Shown here: in pieces, positions 25,707-32,676 of the stretch | Layout of the letters: each line of letters opens with the position of its first letter | Numbering within the stretch: the stretch's first letter is position 1 | Assembly (NCBI GenBank): GCA_019751895.1 | Contig: JAIEMU010000046.1 | Span: 1-34,765, forward strand | DNA length: 34,765 bases | Reading direction: 5' to 3' | Origin: Sphingobacteriaceae bacterium | Lineage (GTDB): Bacteria; Bacteroidota; Bacteroidia; Sphingobacteriales; Sphingobacteriaceae | The notes under the pieces: model-generated | What the model saw: only the letters and a program-made list of their open reading frames with translations | What the model was told of the DNA's origin: nothing | Database searches by the model: none | Made by a program: the position numbers and the translations under genes

Positions 25707-26798
25707 ATGCAAATAATAGCGTATTATCTGCCACAGTACTATCCGTTTAAGGAGAACAATGAGTGGTGGGGCGAAGGTTTTACTGAATGGACTAATGTTG
25801 GAAAAGCAAAACCGTTATTTCGGACACATTATCAGCCTAAAGTTCCAGCAGATCTTGGATATTATGATTTAAGAATTGCAGAAGTTAGACAAAAACAGAT
25901 TGAACTAGCTATTGAAGCAGGTGTAACAGGTTTTTGCTATTGGCATTATTGGTTTGGTGATGGAAAACGTTTGTTGGATATGCCATTTCGTGAGGTTTTG
26001 AGTTCTGATGCACATAACTTTCCTTTCTGTCTCGGATGGGCAAATGAATCTTGGAAATCTAAAGTTTGGAATTCTCTAGATGCTAAAAAAGACGTTTTGT
26101 TGATGGAACAAACTTACCCAGGGAAGGTCGATATTGAGAATCATTTTTATGAAATATTACCTGCGATAAAAGATTCTCGTTATATAAAAATCGAAAATAG
26201 ACCTGTATTTGTAATATACAAACCTTTTTTAATGCCTAATGCAGGTGACTTTATTGACACATGGAATAAACTAGCAAAATTAAATGGTTTTGATGAAGGG
26301 TTCTTTTTCATAGGTCATGCTATTAATAGCAAAGAGAAAGAATCTATTTTAAAAATGGGCTTTGATGCTGTAAACATTGTTCGCATAGGGGAACATAGAT
26401 ACAATCTGGATGTTATTAAAAAGATTCCATTAAAATTATTTAAGTTTAAATTTTTGAGAAGGCCACTAATACTAAAGTACGCATTTATCTCTAAGTATTT
26501 TATTCAAGAATTAGACAAAGACGAGAATGTATTTCCAACGATTATCCCTAATTGGGATCATACCCCTAGGAGTGGTAATCATGGGACTATATTTCATAAA
26601 TCTAACCCAGAATTGTTTAAAAAACATGTTTTAGAGGCATTAAAGGCGGTTAAAAATAAAAGCAATAGTCGCCAAGTTTTATTTTTGAAATCTTGGAATG
26701 AATGGGGCGAAGGAAATTATATGGAGCCAGATTTGAGATATGGAAAGCAATATATACAAGCGTTAAGAAGTGCAATTGAAGAAAATTCGAACATATAG
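25707..26798 (+). CDS. GH99-like (WbsX-type) polysaccharide-locus protein
   Basis: A 363-residue cytoplasmic protein of the glycosyl hydrolase family 99-like/WbsX group common in O-antigen and capsule loci. Seen are the N-terminal IAYYLPQYYPFKENNEWWG and GFTEWTNVGKAKPLF, GFCYWHYWFGDGKRLLD at about 75-91, FCLGWANESWKSKVW, and the C-terminal FLKSWNEWGEGNYMEPD. The fold is a TIM barrel related to endo-alpha-mannosidase. No signal peptide is present, so it acts inside the cell, where hydrolysis would be counterproductive; many authors suspect a glycosyl-transferring role, but this is unproven. It begins eight bases after the acyltransferase remnant and is followed by the longest gene-free stretch of the window. 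Confidence 0.85.
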   Translation: MQIIAYYLPQYYPFKENNEWWGEGFTEWTNVGKAKPLFRTHYQPKVPADLGYYDLRIAEVRQKQIELAIEAGVTGFCYWHYWFGDGKRLLDMPFREVLSSDAHNFPFCLGWANESWKSKVWNSLDAKKDVLLMEQTYPGKVDIENHFYEILPAIKDSRYIKIENRPVFVIYKPFLMPNAGDFIDTWNKLAKLNGFDEGFFFIGHAINSKEKESILKMGFDAVNIVRIGEHRYNLDVIKKIPLKLFKFKFLRRPLILKYAFISKYFIQELDKDENVFPTIIPNWDHTPRSGNHGTIFHKSNPELFKKHVLEALKAVKNKSNSRQVLFLKSWNEWGEGNYMEPDLRYGKQYIQALRSAIEENSNI

Positions 26799-27088
26799 TT
26801 ATGTTCACATAGAAGAGAGGTTTTCGTAAATTTGATGATTGTTGTGAAAGGCGATTTACTTGATTTTTAAAGAATATAAATTTTAAAATAGGATTAATTT
26901 TGGTTCGGTTTTAAATGATGCTTTGATATAAGTTTATCTAAACTTTTTGATGCTGTTCAAGTTTATATTTGTATAAGATTACTTGTTTTTGTAGATTTAA
27001 AGCTTATCCATATATAGTAGTCAGATAATGAACTCTTATTTTAAATTGATTGAATAGGTGATTCTAAATTAAACAGCTAGATTTTTTT
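26799..27088 (+). other. 290-base intergenic stretch, very AT-rich
   Basis: I see no gene, RNA or strong hairpin here. Two exact TAnnTTTG matches occur, TAAATTTG at 26827-26834 and TATATTTG at 26964-26971, but neither has a properly spaced TTG/TTTG -33 partner. Either could be a promoter for the polymerase gene; in DNA this AT-rich such matches arise easily. The gap breaks the otherwise tight operon spacing and may be a recombination junction. Confidence 0.4.
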
Positions 27089-28228
27089 ATGATTTACCTA
27101 TCGGTATATGTTTTATTATTACTTACGTCTTTTTTTGAAATAAGAAACAAAAAAGAGGGAAATAATAACGCAATTTTTTATGTCACTTCAACAGTACTTG
27201 TACTTTTTTGCATCTTAGACTTTGGAGTAAGCCTTGATTATTTGGGTTATTTAGAGATTTTCTATAAATTGCCGAATGATTTTTCAAATATTCAGAAAAT
27301 CAAAAAATCACATGCAGAGTTTTTATTTGCTAGTTTTTTTCTTTTAATGAAAGTGTTGGGGTTAAAATACTACCTCATAAATTTGATTACAAGTTTAGTT
27401 ACTATTTTGCTGTTTGTTTCGTTCATTTATAAGTATAGCAAATACAAAACTTTAAGCCTATTAGTTCTTTTTTCTTTATATTTTGTGTATAATTTTGGTA
27501 TTTTAAGACAAGGTTTAGCGCTAGCTATTGCTTTGCGTTTTGCTTACCCTTATTTGGTAAATAAAAATTATTTTAAATATTATGTATTGTGTGGCATTAT
27601 TTTTTTCATTCACTACTCTTCTGCGGTTTTACTTTTGGCGCCACTAATTGATAAATTTTACAAACTAAAAAAAGCACAAGAAGTAACGATACTAATCCTT
27701 TCTTTTTTGTTTTCATTTTTCGTTAAAAGTGTAATCGTTCAAGGTTTACATTTAATAGGAGCTTCTGGTTATGCTGAAAATTTTCATACAAATTACGGAG
27801 CGCTAGCAATTAGGTTCTTATTGTTTTTGTTCGTTTATTTGTTGCTTTATAAGAATAATAATGAGCAAGTAAATCGCATTAAAAATATTTATTTTGTTGG
27901 ATTCATTATTTATGTTTTGTTGTCTCCAATTGATATTTTAGCATCACGTATAGCTGTTTATTATAAGGTTTTTGATCTTTTGTTAATTCCATATTGTTTG
28001 TATGAGTATAGATTTAAAATTTACGCATACTTTTTTGTGGCAGCTTATACCCTAACTGTTTATGTTAATACTTTAATCGGAATAAGTGCTCAACTTAAAT
28101 TGAATTTTTACGAATATCCATATATAACGATTTTTAATAAAGAGGACGTCCCTAAAACTATTACTTTAAAAGAGCGTGATTTAGAACGCAGAAAACATAT
28201 CTTCGCTGCAGAAAATGAGTCCAATTGA
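27089..28228 (+). CDS. wzy: EpsG/Wzy-type O-polysaccharide polymerase
   Basis: Inner-membrane protein of 379 residues with about ten hydrophobic helices, likely polymerising repeat units on the periplasmic side. It has the EpsG-family pattern: an N-terminal helix (IYLSVYVLLLLTSFF), the loop containing VSLDYLGYLEIFYKLP, HAEFLFASFFLLMK, and the conserved NFGILRQGLALAIALRF segment (the RQG motif) followed by FFIHYSSAVLLLAPL with its His. The C-terminus is a short charged tail. The DNA is among the most AT-rich of the window (12 G+C in the 60 bases from 27061), typical of polymerase genes acquired by transfer. It is the only Wzy candidate here and pairs with the flippase and Wzz. Confidence 0.82.
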   Translation: MIYLSVYVLLLLTSFFEIRNKKEGNNNAIFYVTSTVLVLFCILDFGVSLDYLGYLEIFYKLPNDFSNIQKIKKSHAEFLFASFFLLMKVLGLKYYLINLITSLVTILLFVSFIYKYSKYKTLSLLVLFSLYFVYNFGILRQGLALAIALRFAYPYLVNKNYFKYYVLCGIIFFIHYSSAVLLLAPLIDKFYKLKKAQEVTILILSFLFSFFVKSVIVQGLHLIGASGYAENFHTNYGALAIRFLLFLFVYLLLYKNNNEQVNRIKNIYFVGFIIYVLLSPIDILASRIAVYYKVFDLLLIPYCLYEYRFKIYAYFFVAAYTLTVYVNTLIGISAQLKLNFYEYPYITIFNKEDVPKTITLKERDLERRKHIFAAENESN

Positions 28229-28343
28229 TGAATTGAATTAGCTATGTAAGGTTTTTGAAAGCTAAACCATAAGGTCTTCATCTAAGTTGTTTGAAACAGT
28301 GTTTTTTGACTGTTGAAATAAAAAAAAAGTATAATTTTACAGC

Positions 28344-29438
28344 ATGAATAAACCAACCTTAGTTATAGATGCGTTATCTCAAAAAAAAAATAAAGCATTC
28401 GGTTTTCAAGAGTATTTATTTAACTTGTTAAATGACTTATATAATTATAGCGATCGCTTAAATTATAGTAAAGTATTGATTGTTTGCGATTTTTCTGAAA
28501 TAGATAGTTTTAGTCGTTTTTCTGATAAGTTTGAAATACTCGGTTTTAAGGTGTTTAATTTGCCCCATCGACTTTTTTTACAAACCTATCTCCCTTTTAA
28601 ACTAAAACTAAATAAGCAAGATGTTGTTTTAAATTTAGTTAATTATTCAGGTTTGTGGAAACGCAGTAAAAATATATTGGTTATACATGATTTGTTGTAT
28701 TTGAGAAAAGAATTGCTAAAAAACAAGCTTATGCGCTTGCAAAGGCTTATTTGGGTTGGTAGGTCAATTGCTTTAGCGGATACAATTGTTGCTATATCAG
28801 ATTATACCAAAAATGATATTTTGCGAAATTTTAAAGTCTCAAAATCTCAAAAAGTATTAAGGATTTATAATTATTTTAATTTCGAAAAATTTGGCAATGA
28901 ATATGTGAATTCAGAAATAAACTCAGAGCACTATTTTTTGGCTGTTTCTAGTGCTGCATATCATAAAAATTCAGTTACAATTTTAAGGGCTTTTGAAAAA
29001 TTTTGTCAATTAAATTCGAATGTCAAGATGGTTTTTGTGGGTTCTATAAATGAAGAAAACGCAAATTTATTTTATCAAAAAATGCCCGATAATATTAAGC
29101 AAAGAATCGAAATTAAGTCTAATGTTTCTAATCAAGAGCTTTCTCTTTTATATAAAAATTGTAAAGCGTATATTTCCGCAAGTTTTTTTGAAGGATTGGG
29201 GATGCCAGTTGTAGAGGCAATGTATTTTAATGCAACGCTACTTCTTTCTGATATAGAGGTTTTTAGAGAAATAACAAATGGCGAGGCTATTTTTTTTAAT
29301 CAAAACTCTAGCAATTCTTTATGTGAGGCAATGCTGAAATCAAATGAAACTTGTATAGAATCAAGGCAACAAATATTAGATAAGTTTTCGTCAATCAATA
29401 CATCTTTAAAGTATATTGATGCTTTAAATAATGTTTAA
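28344..29438 (+). CDS. Family 4 glycosyltransferase
   Basis: Retaining GT-B glycosyltransferase of 364 residues. The N-terminal domain starts TLVIDALSQKKNKAFGFQEY and includes NILVIHDLLYLRKELL and DTIVAISDYTKNDILRNF. The C-terminal nucleotide-sugar domain includes YFLAVSSAAYHKNSVTILRA, MVFVGSINEENANL, the LLYKNCKAYISASFFEGLG segment and MPVVEAMYFNATLLLSDIEV, with the family E-x7-E motif. Donor and acceptor cannot be read from sequence. The 115-base gap upstream contains TATAATTTTAC just before the ATG, a poor match to a -7 element. A perfect 8-base inverted repeat overlaps its stop codon, and the fnl genes begin 31 bases later. Confidence 0.88.
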   Translation: MNKPTLVIDALSQKKNKAFGFQEYLFNLLNDLYNYSDRLNYSKVLIVCDFSEIDSFSRFSDKFEILGFKVFNLPHRLFLQTYLPFKLKLNKQDVVLNLVNYSGLWKRSKNILVIHDLLYLRKELLKNKLMRLQRLIWVGRSIALADTIVAISDYTKNDILRNFKVSKSQKVLRIYNYFNFEKFGNEYVNSEINSEHYFLAVSSAAYHKNSVTILRAFEKFCQLNSNVKMVFVGSINEENANLFYQKMPDNIKQRIEIKSNVSNQELSLLYKNCKAYISASFFEGLGMPVVEAMYFNATLLLSDIEVFREITNGEAIFFNQNSSNSLCEAMLKSNETCIESRQQILDKFSSINTSLKYIDALNNV

Positions 29439-29452
29439 TATGTATATTAAAC
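29433..29452. repeat. AT-rich palindrome at the GT4/fnlA junction
   Basis: GTTTAATA (29433-29440) and TATTAAAC (29445-29452) are perfect inverted 8-base arms with a four-base loop, overlapping the GT4 stop codon. There is no T tract, so it is not a good intrinsic terminator. It marks the junction between strain-specific genes and the fnl module; a regulatory or recombination role is speculation. Confidence 0.5.
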
Positions 29453-29468
29453 GAATAACACTTACAAA

Positions 29469-30503
29469 ATGAAAATACAAAATAAAACACTTTTAATTAC
29501 CGGCGGCACAGGTTCTTTTGGGCATGCTGTGCTCAATCGTTTTTTACTTACAGATCATTTTTCTGAAATTAGAATTTTTTCTCGTGATGAGAAAAAACAA
29601 GACGACATGCGCATTCAACTCAACAACGACAAACTGAAATTTTATATCGGTGATGTGCGAGATTACAACAGTGTGGAAAGGGCTATGCGTGGGGTAGATT
29701 ATGTGTTTCATGCGGCGGCCTTAAAACAAGTGCCTTCTTGTGAGTTTTTTCCTTTGGAGGCAGCCAAAACCAATGTTTTTGGTACGCAAAATGTAATTGA
29801 TGCGGCGGTAGTGAACAAGGTCAATAAAGTAATTTGTTTGAGCACCGACAAAGCTGCCTACCCAATCAATGCAATGGGAATTTCGAAAGCCTTGATGGAA
29901 AAAGTGGCGGTAGCGGCGTCTAGAAATTTGAAAGATACCACTGTATGTCTGACTCGTTATGGAAATGTAATGGCCTCAAGAGGCTCAGTTATCCCTTTGT
30001 TTTTAAAACAAATTAAAGAAGGTAATCCCATCACCATCACCGACCCCAACATGACCCGTTTTTTAATGTCCTTGGACGAAGCCGTAGAGTTGGTGCTTTT
30101 TGCTTTTGAACACGGTAATCCTGGAGATTTATTTGTAAACAAAGCGCCGGCGGGCACCATTGGTGATTTGGCACAAGCCTTGAAAGAATTGTGCAATGTC
30201 GATACGGAAATAAAAATTATAGGCACCCGCCATGGCGAAAAGTTATACGAAACCTTATGTACGCGTGAAGAAATGCAAAAAGCGGAAGACATGGGTGATT
30301 TTTACAGAATACCTGCCGATAACCGTGATTTGAATTATGCGCAGTATTTTTCAGAAGGCGAAGTAGCGGTGGCTAAAATAGAAGATTACCATTCGCACAA
30401 CACCGAGCAACAAGATGTGGAGGGAATGAAAAAATTATTGTCTAATTTGCCTTTGATCCGCAAAGAAGTGTTTGGTGAAAATGTGGCTCAAATGCCAGGT
30501 TAG
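29469..30503 (+). CDS. fnlA: UDP-GlcNAc 4,6-dehydratase/5-epimerase (FnlA/WbjB/CapE)
   Basis: First enzyme of UDP-N-acetyl-L-fucosamine synthesis: it converts UDP-GlcNAc to UDP-2-acetamido-2,6-dideoxy-beta-L-arabino-hexos-4-ulose. The 344-residue single-domain SDR has TGGTGSFGHAVLNRF at 11-25, IFSRDEKKQDDMR at 36-48, HAAALKQVPSCEFFPLEA, and the active-site block STDKAAYPINAMGISK at 125-140. The residue four before the catalytic Lys140 is Met136 instead of Tyr, the substitution known for CapE-type enzymes. TRYGNVMASRGSVIPLF follows. Length fits the short soluble forms, not the membrane FlaA1/CapD form. The cupin gene follows 11 bases later. The DNA here is less AT-rich than in the preceding genes. 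Confidence 0.94.
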   Translation: MKIQNKTLLITGGTGSFGHAVLNRFLLTDHFSEIRIFSRDEKKQDDMRIQLNNDKLKFYIGDVRDYNSVERAMRGVDYVFHAAALKQVPSCEFFPLEAAKTNVFGTQNVIDAAVVNKVNKVICLSTDKAAYPINAMGISKALMEKVAVAASRNLKDTTVCLTRYGNVMASRGSVIPLFLKQIKEGNPITITDPNMTRFLMSLDEAVELVLFAFEHGNPGDLFVNKAPAGTIGDLAQALKELCNVDTEIKIIGTRHGEKLYETLCTREEMQKAEDMGDFYRIPADNRDLNYAQYFSEGEVAVAKIEDYHSHNTEQQDVEGMKKLLSNLPLIRKEVFGENVAQMPG

Positions 30504-30514
30504 ATTTCAAATGA

Positions 30515-30946
30515 ATGGAAGACAAAAAAACACCTCAACTGTTAAAAGGCGGCCTTCACTCAGACCATAGAGGCGAATTGCGCTACAACAATTTGTTTGA
30601 TGCTGCAGACATTAGAAGGATGTATGTAATCGAGAATAAAGACACCGATTTGGTTAGGGCTTGGCAAGGACATCGTATCGAACAACGCTGGTTTAGCGCC
30701 ATACAAGGTAGGTTCAAAATTCAATTGATAGCGATTGACAATTGGGAAAATACGCCAAAAAATTTAAAGCCCATCACTTTTGAATTAAATGCAACTACTT
30801 TTGATGTGCTTTATGTACCCAATGGATATGCAAACAGTGTGCAAGCACTAGACGAAAATGCAAAACTTTTGGTGATGGCAGATCATCCCCTTGGAACCAA
30901 GGGTGATGAGTATCGCTATGCAACGGATTATTTTGTAAATGAATAG
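30515..30946 (+). CDS. RmlC/WxcM-like cupin sugar epimerase
   Basis: A 143-residue single-domain cupin of the RmlC-like nucleotide-sugar epimerase/isomerase type. It shows GLHSDHRGELRYNN near the N-terminus, RAWQGHRIEQRWFSAIQGRF in the centre (the His-containing active-site strands), and FDVLYVPNGYANSVQAL near the end. It lies between fnlA and fnlB, an arrangement seen in Bacteroidota fnl clusters. The third enzyme step (3-epimerisation) is normally done by the cupin part of FnlB itself, which is intact here, so this protein looks like an extra or auxiliary epimerase. A role in another nucleotide-sugar branch, for example finishing an RmlA-derived sugar, is possible. The exact reaction is unknown. 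Confidence 0.8.
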   Translation: MEDKKTPQLLKGGLHSDHRGELRYNNLFDAADIRRMYVIENKDTDLVRAWQGHRIEQRWFSAIQGRFKIQLIAIDNWENTPKNLKPITFELNATTFDVLYVPNGYANSVQALDENAKLLVMADHPLGTKGDEYRYATDYFVNE

Positions 30947-30981
30947 AAAATTTATTTCCTTTAAGTTGATTATTTTAAATT

Positions 30982-32100
30982 ATGATTAAAATTGGTGTAA
31001 CGGGGCAGTCGGGTTTTGTAGGTTCACATTTATACAATACAATAGCTTTATTTGCAAATGAATTTGAAAGCGTTCCTTTCGATAAAGATTTTTTTACAGA
31101 CGAATCTAAGCTGAACGCATTTGTTGCCCAATGTGATGTGATTGTACATTTAGCAGCAATGAATCGCAATCAAGATCCGCAAGTAATTTATGATACGAAC
31201 ATTTTATTGGTTCAAAAATTAATAAAATCATTAGAAGTAAGTCAATCAAAAGCACATGTGATATTTTCATCTTCTACCCAAGAAAACAATAATAATTTAT
31301 ACGGAAATTCTAAAAAAGAAGGCCGTGAGTTGATGCAATCTTGGGCAGAAAAATCAGGAGGTAAATTTACGGGGATGGTTATTCCCAACGTTTTTGGTCC
31401 TTTTGGTCAGCCAAACTACAATTCAGTTGTGGCTACTTTTTGTTATCAATTGGCAAATCATCAAACACCAAGCATAGATGTAGATGCTAACATTAAATTG
31501 ATTTATGTGGGCGAATTGGTTGAATTTATCCTTTCTGAAATTAGAAACAACAAAGGAAACACCCAATTGCAGGTAGCGCATAGCTCCGAAATTAAAGTGT
31601 CAGAATTGTTGAAATTACTGCAAAACTTTAAACACGAATATCAAGACAAAGGCAATATTCCAACGTTACAAACTAATTTTGAGCTTAATTTGTTCAATAC
31701 CTATCGTTGCTACATGGACATCAAAAATCATTTTCCTGTGAAATTTGTGCAACACATCGATAACAGAGGTATGTTTATGGAAATAATAAGGTTAGGCGTT
31801 GGTGGACAAGTGTCACTTTCAACCACAGCCCCAAACATCACCAGAGGAAATCATTTTCATACTCGAAAAATAGAAAGGTTTGCCGTAATTAAAGGCAAAG
31901 CATTGATTCAATTAAGACGTATTGGAACAAATGAAGTGTTAGATTTTTATTTAGATGGAGATAACCCATCCTATGTAGATATGCCCATTTGGTACACGCA
32001 CAACATTAAGAATATTGGAGAAGATGTTTTATACACTAATTTCTGGATTAATGAGTGTTACGATCCTAAAGATGGGGATACTTATTTTGAGAATGTATAA
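30982..32100 (+). CDS. fnlB: Bifunctional 3-epimerase/4-reductase of L-FucNAc synthesis (FnlB/WbjC/CapF)
   Basis: Second enzyme of the pathway, epimerising C3 and reducing C4 of the FnlA product. The 372-residue protein has an N-terminal SDR domain (GVTGQSGFVGSHLYN at 5-19, FSSSTQENNNNLYGNSKKEG with Tyr and Lys of YxxxK, VIPNVFGPFGQPNYNSVVAT). A C-terminal cupin domain runs from about 250 (DNRGMFMEIIR, ITRGNHFHTRKIERFAVIKG with the metal-ligand histidines, MPIWYTHNIKNIGED). Both halves look complete. The stop codon lies two bases before the left inverted repeat of an inserted GxxExxY unit; without that unit fnlC would begin about 12 bases after this stop codon, so fnlB and fnlC were probably once adjacent. 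Confidence 0.93.
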   Translation: MIKIGVTGQSGFVGSHLYNTIALFANEFESVPFDKDFFTDESKLNAFVAQCDVIVHLAAMNRNQDPQVIYDTNILLVQKLIKSLEVSQSKAHVIFSSSTQENNNNLYGNSKKEGRELMQSWAEKSGGKFTGMVIPNVFGPFGQPNYNSVVATFCYQLANHQTPSIDVDANIKLIYVGELVEFILSEIRNNKGNTQLQVAHSSEIKVSELLKLLQNFKHEYQDKGNIPTLQTNFELNLFNTYRCYMDIKNHFPVKFVQHIDNRGMFMEIIRLGVGGQVSLSTTAPNITRGNHFHTRKIERFAVIKGKALIQLRRIGTNEVLDFYLDGDNPSYVDMPIWYTHNIKNIGEDVLYTNFWINECYDPKDGDTYFENV

Positions 32101-32102
32101 AA

Positions 32103-32133
32103 ATTTCACGCAGATATCGCTGATTTTCGCAGA
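32103..32133. repeat. Left inverted repeat of the GxxExxY cassette
   Basis: Begins ATTTCACGCAGAT and continues with CGCTGAT and CGCAGA units. It matches the reverse complement of 32637-32667 at 27 of 31 positions; the first 13 bases are identical. It starts two bases after the fnlB stop codon. Confidence 0.75.
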
Positions 32134-32239
32134 AAAAGATAAAGTGAATTTTCAGATTAAAGTTTAGTGTTTTTTGATGATTCAAAAATAATTTCACGTT
32201 GATATTTGTAATTTTATCAGAAGATAATATTGAACTATA

Positions 32240-32620
32240 ATGGAAGAAAATGATATTACCTATAAAATCAGGGGGTGTATATTTGCAGTTTATAATCACC
32301 TTGGACCTGGCTTACTTGAGTCAATTTATGAATCAGCTTTGCTTTACGAACTTAAAAAGTGTAATCTTGTAGTCAAAAATCAAGCTCCACTCCCAGTTTT
32401 ATACGATGGTGTTAAATTAGTAGAGGTTGGATTTAGGCTAGATATATTAGTTGAGGAAAAAGTAATTGTTGAAATAAAATCAGTTGAGGATCTATCTAAA
32501 TTGCATTTTAAACAATTGCTTACCTATATGAAGTTGTCAGAAAAAAAAGTTGGAATATTAGTTAATTTTAACTGCGAAAATATTCAAGAAAATATAAAAA
32601 GAATTGTAAAAGATTTTTAA
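32240..32620 (+). CDS. GxxExxY family protein, PD-(D/E)XK nuclease-like
   Basis: A 126-residue protein with the defining GLLESIY motif (Gly24, Glu27, Tyr30) and a PD-(D/E)XK-type core: Asp68 in FRLDILVEE, then Glu78 and Lys80 in VIVEIKSVEDL, followed by FKQLLTYMKL and GILVNFN. The family is classed with the PD-(D/E)XK nuclease superfamily; biological function is not established. It has no role in sugar synthesis that I can see, and interrupts the otherwise tight fnlB-fnlC pair. The gene sits wholly inside a segment bounded by imperfect inverted repeats. Nuclease activity is a fold-based inference. Whether it helps the cassette move or is simply carried is unknown. Confidence 0.88.
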   Translation: MEENDITYKIRGCIFAVYNHLGPGLLESIYESALLYELKKCNLVVKNQAPLPVLYDGVKLVEVGFRLDILVEEKVIVEIKSVEDLSKLHFKQLLTYMKLSEKKVGILVNFNCENIQENIKRIVKDF

Positions 32621-32636
32621 AGTAATAAAAAAACAA

Positions 32637-32667
32637 TCTGCGTAAATCTGCGCAATCTGCGTGAAAT
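32637..32667. repeat. Right inverted repeat of the GxxExxY cassette, with tandem 9-base units
   Basis: Contains three successive units ATCTGCGTA, ATCTGCGCA and ATCTGCGTG (the first starting at 32636, with one extra A between the first and second) and ends GTGAAAT. It is the inverted partner of 32103-32133 and ends nine bases before the fnlC start codon. Confidence 0.75.
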
Positions 32668-32676
32668 ACAAATAAA

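Larger units (their letters stand above)
32103..32667 (+). mobile_element. Putative mobile cassette carrying a GxxExxY gene, flanked by inverted repeats
   Basis: The 565-base segment between fnlB and fnlC is bounded by 31-base imperfect inverted repeats matching at 27 of 31 positions by my alignment, and holds a single gene. Removing it would leave the flanking fnl genes about 12 bases apart, consistent with insertion into an existing operon. No transposase and no clear target-site duplication are visible. Its ends consist of 9-base units around CTGCG/CGCAG, and a partial extra copy (ATTTCACGTTGATAT) lies at 32191-32205. I infer a non-autonomous, palindrome-ended element. Confidence 0.6.
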
